From an uncultured Finegoldia sp. (GTDB lineage Bacteria > Bacillota > Clostridia > Tissierellales > Peptoniphilaceae), in NCBI RefSeq assembly GCF_900766215.1, contig NZ_CAAFUQ010000057.1, forward strand, positions 13,365 to 77,364: 64,000 bases of DNA. Direction: 5' to 3'. A program made the position numbers and the translations under genes. Of the stretch, positions 7,716 to 15,886 are shown piece by piece. Within the stretch, counting starts at the first letter, position 1; every line of letters starts with the position of its first letter. The notes under the pieces are model-generated. The model saw only the letters and a program-made list of their open reading frames with translations, was not told where the DNA came from and did no database searches.

Positions 7716-8951
7716 CTACTCCAAAAAACTAAGTTGTGTTACATTTTTTCCTTCTTGCATTCTCAAAATATCTATCAAATCGTCTTGTGTGTTGTATTTT
7801 TGTCCCTTGTAAACTCCTCCGACAAGTATGAAATTCTTCGCTTTTTTCACAGAAATTTTAAGAGAAATCAAATCGTCGTATTTGAGGTTGGCAAACTTTC
7901 TCGCATTTATAATTCTCATGGCATAAGTTGGCCCAAACCCAGGAACACGTAGAAGTTCTTCGTAGGATGCTCTGTTTATTTCGATAGGAAATAGCGATGC
8001 ATTCTGCACAGCCCAGAATGCTTTGGGATCTAATGTCAAATCAAAAAACGGATTTTGTTCGTTCAAAATTTCGTTTGATTTGAATTTGTAAAATCGCATC
8101 AGCCAATCTGCTTGATACAACCTGTGTTCACGTAGCATGGGAACTTTTTTGATTCCGTCTGTGTATTTCGATTTAATTACAGGGACAAATCCCGAATAGA
8201 AAACTCTTTTGAGTTTGTAGTCTTCATAAAGGCTACTTGCTTTGTTGATAATTGTAAGATCCGATTCACGACCTGCTCCGACAATCATTTGAGTGGATTG
8301 ACCAGCTGGTAGAAACAAAGGAGTTTTTCTTATAGTTTTTCTGTCGATTTTGTACTGAGTGATGGATTCGTTAATAAAATCCATAGGTTTTTCAATGGAC
8401 TCATACGTTTTCTGTGGAGCGAGCATCTTCAAGCTTGACTTCGTAGGAAGTTCTATGTTGATACTCATACGATCGATAAGTCTTCCTAGTCTTTCGATTA
8501 ATTCCTCGCTTGCTCCTGGGATTGCCTTCATGTGGATGTATCCGTTGAATTTTTTCTCGTTGCGAAGAATTTCTGCAACTCTGATAAGTAGCATCATCGT
8601 GTGGTCGGGGCTTTTCACAACGCCACTTGACAGGAACAATCCTTCGATGTAATTTCTTTTGTAAAAATTTATTGTCAAATCAGCCACTTCTTCTGGAGTG
8701 AATTCTGCTCTTTCGACATCACTTTCTTTTCTGTTGATGCAATACTCACAACTGTAAATACATTTATTTGTAAGCAAAATTTTCAACAAAGATATGCACC
8801 TTCCGTCTTCAGACCAACTGTGACATATTCCAGAATTACTCGCCGCACCGATTCCGTCTGCGGTGTTTTTTCTTTTTGAACCGCTTGAAGAACAACTCAC
8901 ATCGTACTTGGCAGCGTCTGATAGTATTGATAATTTGCGTTTTAGTTCCAT
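7716..8951 (-). CDS. TIGR03916-type DNA modification/repair radical SAM protein
   Basis: A 411-residue radical SAM enzyme. The [4Fe-4S]-binding cysteines are C64, C68 and C71 (CIYSCEYC). A helix-hairpin-helix motif near the C-terminus (LLRVPGFGPTYAMRIINAR) points to DNA binding. ATG 8951 is chosen because AGGTGATATC precedes it; an upstream in-frame start at 8996 lacks a ribosome binding site and adds an atypical N-terminus. It forms an operon with the TIGR03915 protein. The radical SAM plus HhH layout is seen directly; the DNA repair role is family inference. Confidence 0.87.
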   Translation of the reverse strand: MELKRKLSILSDAAKYDVSCSSSGSKRKNTADGIGAASNSGICHSWSEDGRCISLLKILLTNKCIYSCEYCINRKESDVERAEFTPEEVADLTINFYKRNYIEGLFLSSGVVKSPDHTMMLLIRVAEILRNEKKFNGYIHMKAIPGASEELIERLGRLIDRMSINIELPTKSSLKMLAPQKTYESIEKPMDFINESITQYKIDRKTIRKTPLFLPAGQSTQMIVGAGRESDLTIINKASSLYEDYKLKRVFYSGFVPVIKSKYTDGIKKVPMLREHRLYQADWLMRFYKFKSNEILNEQNPFFDLTLDPKAFWAVQNASLFPIEINRASYEELLRVPGFGPTYAMRIINARKFANLKYDDLISLKISVKKAKNFILVGGVYKGQKYNTQDDLIDILRMQEGKNVTQLSFLE

Positions 8952-9089
8952 GATATCACCTATTCGTATTTTATAATAAAACAAACATTCGTACAAGTTT
9001 GTTTTTTAAAAAAATGTTGTTATCTGAATTTAATTGTGGTAGAATTGTAAGAACTAATAAAATTTTACAATATTTATACAGAGGTAATC

Positions 9090-10367
9090 ATGAAAAATAA
9101 GAAATTAATACTTGTGAGTGGTTTTGCACTATTTTCAATGTTTTTTGGAGCGGGGAATTTGATATTTCCACCGTTCTTGGGTAATAAAGTAGGAAATCAG
9201 TATTTGATAGCTACGTTGGGGTTTTTACTTAGCGCTGTAGGACTGGTTTTCTTGGGATTAATCGCAGCCACAAAATGCGGGGGAACAATTGAAAAAGTGG
9301 GAAACACAATCAGTCCACGATTCTCACTAATATTTTCGACGATAATTATGCTTGCGATTGGACCTGGACTTGCAATCCCAAGAACTGCAGCGACAACAGT
9401 GGAAATCTTGCAAAAAGGATTCTTCAAAAACGCTAATTCTGTTGTGTTAACGGTAATATTTTTTGCTTGTGTGTATTTATTCGTCAGAAAACCAAGCAGT
9501 ATAATAGATAATTTGGGAAAAATATTGACACCACTATTGCTTGCAACTCTTGTAATTATAATTTTTAAAGGAATAATATTTCCAGTTGCAAGGCCTGTGA
9601 ATACTTATCAAATCCAAGCATTTCAATCAAGCTTTGAAGAAGGATATCAAACAATGGATGCATTGGCATCGTTGGTTTTTGCAATCGTAGTTACAAAAGG
9701 ATTCGTGTCCAATGGAATTACAGATGATAAAACAATCAAAGATTACACAAAAAAAGCGTCAATCATCGCAGCGCTTGGACTTTGCTTCGTATACGGAGGA
9801 TTGATTTACCTCGGAGCTGCCACATCCAAGTTCAACCTAGGAAATGTCGAAAGAGTTGATTTGTTGCTATACATTTGCTACCAACATTTGGGGATTTTGG
9901 GAAAAGTATTAATCTGCGTTGCAATGGCATTGGCATGTCTTACAACAGCGATTGGACTTACATCAACAGTTGGAGAATTCTTCGGAGACATGCTTAAAGA
10001 CAAAACAAATGGAGTGATGTCGTACGATGTAATCATAATAATATCCACAGTTTTCAGTGCATTTTTTGCAGTTGTAGGAGTCGAAAAAATCCTAAAAATA
10101 TCAGCTCCATTGTTGACAGCGATATATCCTGTGGCAATTGTATTGATATTTTTGAATTTGTTCAAACAAGACACATTTTCACGAAACGTAAAATTAGGAT
10201 CCATAATAGGGGTGTCAATTTACGCGGTTATAGTACTACTAAACGGATTCAAATTGGATTTCGGTTTGTTGAAAACAATCGAATCAGTATTTCCAATGCA
10301 AGTCAAAAGTTTTATTTGGATAATTCCAGCAGCCATTGGAGGATTAATAGGAAAAATAAAAAAATAG
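9090..10367 (+). CDS. brnQ: Branched-chain amino acid:cation symporter BrnQ
   Basis: A 425-residue integral membrane carrier of the LIVCS family that imports Leu, Ile and Val with Na+ or H+. The hallmark N-terminus FGAGNLIFPPFLG is intact near residues 20-35, and about 12 hydrophobic segments follow at regular spacing. The length equals the family norm. It starts at ATG 9090 after ACAGAGG. It stands alone, flanked by a divergent gene on the left and its own downstream promoter on the right. No leucine-responsive element was identified in the short leader. Confidence 0.93.
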   Translation: MKNKKLILVSGFALFSMFFGAGNLIFPPFLGNKVGNQYLIATLGFLLSAVGLVFLGLIAATKCGGTIEKVGNTISPRFSLIFSTIIMLAIGPGLAIPRTAATTVEILQKGFFKNANSVVLTVIFFACVYLFVRKPSSIIDNLGKILTPLLLATLVIIIFKGIIFPVARPVNTYQIQAFQSSFEEGYQTMDALASLVFAIVVTKGFVSNGITDDKTIKDYTKKASIIAALGLCFVYGGLIYLGAATSKFNLGNVERVDLLLYICYQHLGILGKVLICVAMALACLTTAIGLTSTVGEFFGDMLKDKTNGVMSYDVIIIISTVFSAFFAVVGVEKILKISAPLLTAIYPVAIVLIFLNLFKQDTFSRNVKLGSIIGVSIYAVIVLLNGFKLDFGLLKTIESVFPMQVKSFIWIIPAAIGGLIGKIKK

Positions 10368-10437
10368 AATAAACTGTAACTATTATGTAATACAATATAT
10401 CGTGCAATGTATGGTATAATATATTCGAGGTGAGTAA

Positions 10438-10791
10438 ATGATTAAAAAATTGTTTGGCTTGAAGAACGAAATACCTACATTGTGGTATGCTTTTTTTAAC
10501 AAACAAACACCATTATTATCGAAAATCGTATTGGCATTGTCAGTGCTTTACGTAGTCAGCCCTGTGGATTTCGTGCCGGATTTCGTTGCAGGATTGGGAA
10601 TCTTGGATGACTTAATCCTCGCTCCATCATTAATGATGGTCGCAAAGAAATTCATCCCCGAAGACATCATCGGCACCAGTGAACAAAAAGTAGAACAACT
10701 AAACTCCAAACTAAAAATAGTTGGAATTGTCGTAGGAGTGGGGATACTACTATTGATAAGCTTTTTGATTTACAAAAATGTGGTGAAATAG
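10438..10791 (+). CDS. DUF1232 (YkvA-like) small membrane protein
   Basis: A 117-residue protein with the DUF1232 signature VLYVVSPVDFVPDFVAGLGILDDL at about residues 36-60, where Pro and Asp residues mark a re-entrant or hairpin region. A C-terminal hydrophobic helix follows (about 90-112). The start is ATG 10438 after GAGGTGAG, and a TGGTATAAT extended -10 lies at 10412-10420. The cellular role of this widespread family is unknown to me. Confidence 0.85.
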   Translation: MIKKLFGLKNEIPTLWYAFFNKQTPLLSKIVLALSVLYVVSPVDFVPDFVAGLGILDDLILAPSLMMVAKKFIPEDIIGTSEQKVEQLNSKLKIVGIVVGVGILLLISFLIYKNVVK

Positions 10792-10815
10792 TTATTGAAA
10801 TTTTAAATAAATCTA

Positions 10816-10842
10816 AGCGCGCTGTGTGGCGTGCTTTTTTTA
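10816..10842 (+). terminator. Rho-independent terminator
   Basis: AGCGCGC (10816-10822) pairs with GCGTGCT (10829-10835, one G-U), followed by seven T residues. Confidence 0.85.
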
Positions 10843-10867
10843 TGGTATGATAGTTTTGAGGTGAGAT

Positions 10868-11407
10868 ATGGAAAAGTTTAATGTGAACAAAGACGATATG
10901 ATAATTTTGTTGATTGATTTGCAAGAAAAATTGGTGCCTGTTCTTCACGACATTGAATACGTGCTTAATCACACGAAGGCTGTGTTGGAGATGGCAAGAA
11001 TTTACGACATTCCTGTGATTACAACACGTCAATATCCGAAAGGACTTGGAGATACTGTAGAATGTTTGAAGGAATACGAAACGAAGGTGTTCGACAAGGT
11101 AGATTTTACTGCAAAGCTTGATGATGTTATGAAAGCTATCGAAAAAACTGGAAGGAAACAAATCGTAGTTGTCGGAGCTGAAACTCACATTTGTGTATAC
11201 CAAACGATACGTGATTTGATTGACGAATATAAAATGATTGTGCTTGAAGATTGCGTTACAAGCAGACGTGTTGAAAATAAAATGAATGCTATCAAAAATT
11301 TTAGGGAGATGGACTGTTTGGTAATCAATTCTGAAACGTTGATTTTCGATATTTTGAAAAGGGCGGGAAGTCCTGAATTTAAAACTTTGTCGAAACTAAT
11401 CAAATAA
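10868..11407 (+). CDS. Isochorismatase-family cysteine hydrolase
   Basis: A 179-residue cytoplasmic alpha/beta hydrolase of the isochorismatase-like superfamily. The likely triad is D17 (LLIDLQEKL), K77 (FDKVDF) and C109 (GAETHICVYQT), all in the expected places. Members hydrolyse small amides or isochorismate-like compounds; the substrate cannot be assigned because there is no menaquinone, siderophore or nicotinamide gene next to it. A TATGAT -10 and a GAGGTGAG ribosome binding site precede ATG 10868, so it is a single-gene unit. Confidence 0.85.
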   Translation: MEKFNVNKDDMIILLIDLQEKLVPVLHDIEYVLNHTKAVLEMARIYDIPVITTRQYPKGLGDTVECLKEYETKVFDKVDFTAKLDDVMKAIEKTGRKQIVVVGAETHICVYQTIRDLIDEYKMIVLEDCVTSRRVENKMNAIKNFREMDCLVINSETLIFDILKRAGSPEFKTLSKLIK

Positions 11408-11412
11408 AAAAT

Positions 11413-11454
11413 AAATCCAACTTTACTTACTGAAAAGCAAAGTTGGATTTTTTT
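11413..11454. terminator. Terminator between convergent genes
   Basis: AAATCCAACTTT (11413-11424) pairs with AAAGTTGGATTT (11439-11450), followed by T's on the plus strand. The same stem core recurs at 24376-24404. It serves the hydrolase and possibly also the convergent minus-strand gene. Confidence 0.8.
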
Positions 11455-12601
11455 ATCCTAACAATAAATACAAGAAATGTGCGCTGATTCCAGCTGCTAT
11501 TCCTCCGATTGTGTGAGATAGAATTGCTTTTGGTGCGAGTTTTCTGGCGTCTAATGTGTCCATCATTCCAACATGTGTGGACAAATATCCTGACCAACAC
11601 ATTCCAAGGGCTGTGAAAACAGCGATATCATTTCCAGTGATTAAATTTTTCTCCAATAATTTTGGAACGAGTCCAAGCGCTGCTCCGACACTTCCCAAAG
11701 CTGTAAGTGGAAATGCAATGCATTCTGATGAGGTGAACCCAAACAATGGTTTCAAAATGGGATTTAGCAATGCTCCAAGTTTTGGAATCAAACCGACTCC
11801 TTCATAAGCAGCACCAGTATAGACTACGGTTCCGTTTTCAACAGTTCCAGTTGATGTGAGAATCATAACCAACGTACAAATAACAACAACTCCAGGAATA
11901 ATGTCCATCCCAGCTTGTACACCAGATTTTCCACCCTCAAGCATTGAATTCAAAATTCTTTCCATCAAAGTCAAATCTTCTTTTTTATCTAAGATTTGTT
12001 CTTCTTCAAATTCCACTTGCTCATCTGTATCGGCGTAGAATTTTTTCGTGAAATGCATCATAATTCTAACGGATACCACAGAGCCCACGACTGCTCCCAA
12101 AACTCCAAGGGATGCCGCCTTGAAAAATTCCGTACCATTTCCAAGTGAAGACATAAAAGTCCACACGATAAATCCCATCCCGAACGATGTTCCCAAATTG
12201 CACAACGTAGGAAGCTGATAATTCTTGAAATATTTGGCAAATCCTTTGTCCTTTGCAAGTCCAATGATTGCCGGATTATCCGACAAGAACGTCGTCAATA
12301 TTCCAAGCGCCGCAGCCCCAGGCAAATTGTAAAGTGGTTTCATTATAGGGCTGATGATTTTGTTGATTAGTGCAATAACTCCAAATTCGCTTAAAAGCTT
12401 GGACAACGCACCTGTTAAAACTGCGATTGCCATTATGAAAAACACAGTGTTAAGCAGCAAATCGTGCGCTGTTTTCATCAAAGTATTGAACATATTGCCA
12501 AGACCCATAACTTTTGCAATGTAGCCGAAAAGTCCGAAAACGACAGCGATTGTCACAAAAGATTCCAGCGAAAATTCACTTTGTTTTTTAGTTTTCTCCA
12601 T
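11453..12601 (-). CDS. Gate-domain (nucleoside recognition) membrane protein, CD0519/CD1768-like
   Basis: A 382-residue integral membrane protein with two nucleoside-recognition/gate-like halves: the first has AALGILTTFLSDNPAIIGL, the second GFTSSECIAFPLTALGSVGAALG. A charged cytoplasmic loop near the middle (about 185-215) separates them. It resembles a clostridial family annotated as CD0519/CD1768-type membrane proteins; transported substrate unknown. I place the start at 12601, not the in-frame ATG at 12613, because GGAGA lies 6-10 bases before the second ATG while the first has no ribosome binding site. Confidence 0.75.
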   Translation of the reverse strand: MEKTKKQSEFSLESFVTIAVVFGLFGYIAKVMGLGNMFNTLMKTAHDLLLNTVFFIMAIAVLTGALSKLLSEFGVIALINKIISPIMKPLYNLPGAAALGILTTFLSDNPAIIGLAKDKGFAKYFKNYQLPTLCNLGTSFGMGFIVWTFMSSLGNGTEFFKAASLGVLGAVVGSVVSVRIMMHFTKKFYADTDEQVEFEEEQILDKKEDLTLMERILNSMLEGGKSGVQAGMDIIPGVVVICTLVMILTSTGTVENGTVVYTGAAYEGVGLIPKLGALLNPILKPLFGFTSSECIAFPLTALGSVGAALGLVPKLLEKNLITGNDIAVFTALGMCWSGYLSTHVGMMDTLDARKLAPKAILSHTIGGIAAGISAHFLYLLLG

Positions 12602-12661
12602 AAAATTCTCCATTAAAAAGTATAATATATAATTCTAATGTATTTCAGCTTAAAATTCAAA

Positions 12662-13438
12662 CTACAACACGACATCTCTAATAAAACTAATCAGCAATAA
12701 ATGCGTTGGATAGAAAATGTAGAATGCCCATTTGTTGATGTTGCCTTTTTTGCCGTTGTAAAAGTGAATGATAGGAATCGACAGATACACGAACAAATAC
12801 ATATACGCTTCGAAAAAATACCCGAACAATATCGCTATGTAAGTGTTCCTTCTGGAAGACGAGCCCAAATACAACAAAAATACCGCTAAAATTCCAAGCA
12901 TAGAATAGTCTGTGTGGTAGTAATTGGCGATTACACAGAATATGGCTATGGAAATTAGCTTGAAAATCGTCTTTATTAAATTTGATTGGTCGAATTTATC
13001 GATTTTTTCTACGACAAATATAAGACATGCAGAAAGTGCCAACGTGAAGAACACATTTTGGTGATAAAAATCAAACATTTCACCACTAATCGCCAAATCA
13101 AACGGAATTTCCGAAATAATCGCAAAGGAAAACAACCTTACGATGTATTTCTCCACGCTTCTGGTTAGAAACATTCCATTTACGATTAAAAATGCGAAAA
13201 TCGGAAACGCAATTCTTCCGATAAAAAGCATTAATGCTCCAACAGTGACTCTCCAGTCAGATGATGTGAGTGTCATCGTAGGATAAATGTTGAATTTTTG
13301 AAGCATATTGCATTGCACAATGTGACTGATAAGCATGGATATACAGGCGATTACTTTAAGTCCAGAACTTGATATTCCATTGTCTCTGTGCCAAATATCC
13401 AAATAATGTTGCCTTTGGGTTTCAGTTAAAAGTTGCAT
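12662..13438 (-). CDS. TraX family membrane protein
   Basis: A 258-residue polytopic membrane protein. The TraX hallmarks are an N-terminal GLKVIACISMLISHI, then IGRIAFPIFAFLIVNGM, the cytoplasmic RLFSFAIISEIPFDLA, and a closing HLLLISFIR. In F plasmids TraX acetylates pilin, but chromosomal homologues in Firmicutes stand alone and their substrate is unknown. No other conjugation gene is nearby, so no mobile element is implied. It starts at ATG 13438 after AAGGAG. Confidence 0.87.
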   Translation of the reverse strand: MQLLTETQRQHYLDIWHRDNGISSSGLKVIACISMLISHIVQCNMLQKFNIYPTMTLTSSDWRVTVGALMLFIGRIAFPIFAFLIVNGMFLTRSVEKYIVRLFSFAIISEIPFDLAISGEMFDFYHQNVFFTLALSACLIFVVEKIDKFDQSNLIKTIFKLISIAIFCVIANYYHTDYSMLGILAVFLLYLGSSSRRNTYIAILFGYFFEAYMYLFVYLSIPIIHFYNGKKGNINKWAFYIFYPTHLLLISFIRDVVL

Positions 13439-13520
13439 GATAATCTCCTTGAATTTGTTACAACTATTTTATCACAAATAAAGCACATTATTATCTGATA
13501 TAATTATAATAGGTGATAGT

Positions 13521-13859
13521 ATGAAAATGATGATTTTTGAGAACAAAGTAGACGAGAATAATTTGTTCGAAAATGAAATGGATAATAGAAATTCTGCGAT
13601 GTTGTCATTTTTCTTGGAAAAATTGAAGACGAAGAAGGTAGTTGTCGACAGGTTCAAATTAAACAAGAATCCCGAAATATTCGAACAACAGGGGATTGCA
13701 CAGAAAATTGATGACGGAATGAAACTTCCAATCACAGTTGTAGATGGAAAAGTTGTGCTTTCGGGAAGATATCCAAAAAGTTACGAAATATTGGATTTCC
13801 TTCACATCGACAGAAATATTTTCAATCAAGCTTATGTCAACGATAAGCGTAAATTCTGA
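13521..13859 (+). CDS. ArsD-like protein lacking the metal-binding cysteines
   Basis: A 112-residue protein whose core (VVDRFKLNKNPEIFEQQG, then MKLPITVVDGKVVLSGRYP) follows the ArsD thioredoxin-like pattern. ArsD proteins regulate ars operons or hand arsenite to ArsA using an N-terminal Cys pair and further Cys residues; this protein contains no cysteine at all. Its N-terminus is acidic instead (ENKVDENNLFENEMD). It is a single gene with a TATAAT-type -10 and AGGTGATAGT before ATG 13521. No arsenic genes adjoin; arsM is about 28 kb away. The fold assignment is by pattern and moderate; a metallochaperone role is unlikely. Confidence 0.6.
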   Translation: MKMMIFENKVDENNLFENEMDNRNSAMLSFFLEKLKTKKVVVDRFKLNKNPEIFEQQGIAQKIDDGMKLPITVVDGKVVLSGRYPKSYEILDFLHIDRNIFNQAYVNDKRKF

Positions 13860-13891
13860 TAAGATTTGTTCCTAAGTTTTAGGAAAACAAA

Positions 13892-13914
13892 AAACCTGTG
13901 ACAATCACAGGTTT
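13892..13914. terminator. Terminator between convergent genes
   Basis: AAACCTGTGA (13892-13901) pairs with TCACAGGTTT (13905-13914). An A run on the left gives the U run for the minus-strand gene ending at 13920; on the plus strand the T run is short. Confidence 0.75.
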
Positions 13915-13919
13915 ACATA

Positions 13920-14609
13920 TTATTGTATTGAATTTAAAAACATTTTGACAATTTCGTGGCCTTGTTTCAAAGTATCCAACGCCATTTCGGGATGGTATTG
14001 CACTCCCAAGAAAAATTTCTTGTCCTTAGCATACGCTGCCTCAACAATTCCGTCCTTTGATTTTTGTAACACTTTAAGATTTTCTGCCACATCTTTGATT
14101 GCTTGATGATGAAGGCTATTCACATAAAATCTGTCGCCAAATTTTTCTTTGAACATTCCATAATTTGTAACCTCGTGAACCAAATCATTGTATGGTTTGT
14201 CTTGAGAGTGAATGATGGAGATGTCCTTTTGTTTTTTCAAATCCTGATACAAAGTTCCGCCCAAATACACATTCATTATTTGTAGTCCACGACAAATTCC
14301 CAATGTTGGAATGTCCTTTTTGTAGCAAATATCCATCAGATTAAATTCCAATTCATCGCGTACATTTGATGAAATTCCACATTCCAAAATCTTGTCTTCG
14401 TTGTAATATGACGGAGCGACATCAAGTCCACCTGTGAACACGATTCCGTCCAATCTGTCCACGATTTCTTCTAGGAATTTCCTATCGGAATTGAAAGGAA
14501 GAATCACTGCGTAAGCTCCGTTTCTTTCGATAAGTTCAATGTATTTTCTAAGCATAAAAAGTCTGTTTTCTGCCACATCATAAAGTGGTGTAAGTCCTAT
14601 TATTTTCAT
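13920..14609 (-). CDS. Gamma-glutamyl-gamma-aminobutyrate hydrolase family protein (peptidase C26)
   Basis: A 229-residue class I glutamine amidotransferase-like hydrolase. The triad is visible: nucleophile C106 in GICRGLQ, with H206 and E208 in QYHPE. The oxyanion strand FTGGLDVAPSYY is typical of the PuuD/C26 branch. Members cleave gamma-glutamyl amides such as gamma-glutamyl-GABA in the cytoplasm. No putrescine-degradation genes are nearby, so the substrate is open. It is a single gene with a ribosome binding site (GGAGGAAAT) before ATG 14609. Confidence 0.88.
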   Translation of the reverse strand: MKIIGLTPLYDVAENRLFMLRKYIELIERNGAYAVILPFNSDRKFLEEIVDRLDGIVFTGGLDVAPSYYNEDKILECGISSNVRDELEFNLMDICYKKDIPTLGICRGLQIMNVYLGGTLYQDLKKQKDISIIHSQDKPYNDLVHEVTNYGMFKEKFGDRFYVNSLHHQAIKDVAENLKVLQKSKDGIVEAAYAKDKKFFLGVQYHPEMALDTLKQGHEIVKMFLNSIQ

Positions 14610-14667
14610 ATTTCCTCCAATTATATTTCAATATTATTATATCAAAGATAAAACAAAAACACATTTT

Positions 14668-14695
14668 TTGATTAAATCAACAAAAGTGCTATAAT
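14668..14695 (+). promoter_or_regulatory. Promoter of tRNA-Ser
   Basis: TTGATT at 14668-14673 and TATAAT at 14690-14695 with a 16 bp spacer, ending 12 bp before the tRNA. Confidence 0.6.
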
Positions 14696-14707
14696 ATTAT
14701 TATATTT

Positions 14708-14797
14708 GGAGAAATATCGAAGTGGTCATAACGGGGCGCACTCGAAATGCGTTTGGGATTATTTCCCACGTGGGTTCGAATCCCACTTTCTCCGCCA
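14708..14797 (+). tRNA. tRNA-Ser (anticodon CGA)
   Basis: Acceptor GGAGAAA (14708-14714) pairs with TTTCTCC (14787-14793). The anticodon loop CTCGAAA gives CGA, the variable arm is long (TTTGGGATTATTTCCCACG) as required for tRNA-Ser, the T loop is TTCGAAT, and CCA is encoded. It reads UCG codons. Confidence 0.95.
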
Positions 14798-14805
14798 AAA
14801 CAAAG

Positions 14806-14836
14806 ACAGATAGCTGTAATTAGCTATCTGTTTTTT
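14806..14836 (+). terminator. Terminator of tRNA-Ser
   Basis: ACAGATAGCT (14806-14815) pairs with AGCTATCTGT (14822-14831), followed by T6. Confidence 0.85.
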
Positions 14837-14859
14837 AATTGGCACTTAAAAAGTACTAT

Positions 14860-15771
14860 TTATTGTGCTGTTATTTCTTTTTTCTTCAAGAACGAAAGTT
14901 TTGTCTCGCTGACAAGAATTGCTGCGAATATGAATACAAATCCGATTACTGAGAAAACTGTCAATGATTCGATTCCGATAAGTACAGGAATTAAAATTCC
15001 AAATATTGACTCGAATCCCAAAATAATTGCAGCAGTGGATGGGTTTGTGTATTTTTGTCCGATGTTTTGAAGTAATAGTGCAACGGCAGTACACATTACA
15101 GCTAAGTACAATAATTCCATCACAGATCTTGAAGTTACGACAAGATTTGAATTGTCTTCTACTACAATTGTAGTTATCCAAGACAACACAGCAGCCATTA
15201 TAAATTGCAATATCGTCATGACGATAGGGTCACGATCTTTTGCAAGGGCGCTTACTGCGATGATGTGCGATGCGAACAATAATCCGCTAAGTAAAGCCAG
15301 TAAATCTCCAAGCCATGCCAATGGATTATCCACATGAGAACTTGATCCTGAAAGCGATATGAAAAATATTCCAGTTATACACAAAGCTGCCGCCGACAAA
15401 TTATATCGGTCTGGTCTTTGCTTGAATACAATCCAACCCAAAAACGGTACGATTACGCAATAAGATGCAGACAAGAATCCGCTTCTACCAGGATCTGCGA
15501 ATTTTACCCCCAAAGTTTGTGATGAATACGCCATGAACAAAAATATTCCTATCAAAAGTCCGTTTTTTATGTCGTCATATTTTGCTTGGCGAAGTCTCTT
15601 CCAGAAAATGATTGATAATAAAATAGCTGCCAACGTAAATCTTATCGCCAAAATAAAGTTGGGATTGAATGTTTTGGAAGATTGCTTAACCACAGTCAAA
15701 GAACTTCCCCAAAGGATAGCTACTATTAATAACGCTAATTTAGCAAGTAAATTTGCTTTCTTTTTATCCAT
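14860..15771 (-). CDS. EamA/DMT-family transporter
   Basis: A 303-residue membrane protein with ten hydrophobic helices arranged as two EamA repeats (about residues 8-140 and 150-290). The drug/metabolite transporter pattern is clear: AILWGSSLTVVK near the N-terminus, NFILAIRFTLAAILLS, and FGILIPVLIGIESLT in the last repeat. It probably exports a metabolite; substrate not predictable. The start is ATG 15771 behind AGGAGGAAAAA. It is a single gene between tRNA-Ser (convergent) and msrAB. Confidence 0.88.
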   Translation of the reverse strand: MDKKKANLLAKLALLIVAILWGSSLTVVKQSSKTFNPNFILAIRFTLAAILLSIIFWKRLRQAKYDDIKNGLLIGIFLFMAYSSQTLGVKFADPGRSGFLSASYCVIVPFLGWIVFKQRPDRYNLSAAALCITGIFFISLSGSSSHVDNPLAWLGDLLALLSGLLFASHIIAVSALAKDRDPIVMTILQFIMAAVLSWITTIVVEDNSNLVVTSRSVMELLYLAVMCTAVALLLQNIGQKYTNPSTAAIILGFESIFGILIPVLIGIESLTVFSVIGFVFIFAAILVSETKLSFLKKKEITAQ

Positions 15772-15845
15772 TTTTTCCTCCTCTTATTTAATTTCAGATA
15801 TATTATCCCAGTTTTCTGATGATTTGTAAACACCTAAAATAACGC

Positions 15846-15872
15846 AAAAAAAAAGGAGGATTGCTCCTCCTA
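15846..15872 (-). terminator. Terminator of the msrAB gene
   Basis: On the minus strand TAGGAGGAG pairs with TCCTCC across a short loop, followed by nine or more U's. Confidence 0.85.
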
Positions 15873-15886
15873 GTAATTTCAAAAAA

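Noticed and set aside
10667..11203. 178-codon minus-strand frame opposite the isochorismatase-like gene
   Set aside because: The plus-strand gene has an intact catalytic triad; the antisense frame has no start signal and crosses the terminator at 10816.
12662..13438. TraX as evidence for an integrated conjugative element
   Set aside because: No relaxase, coupling protein, integrase or attachment repeats nearby; isolated chromosomal TraX homologues are common.
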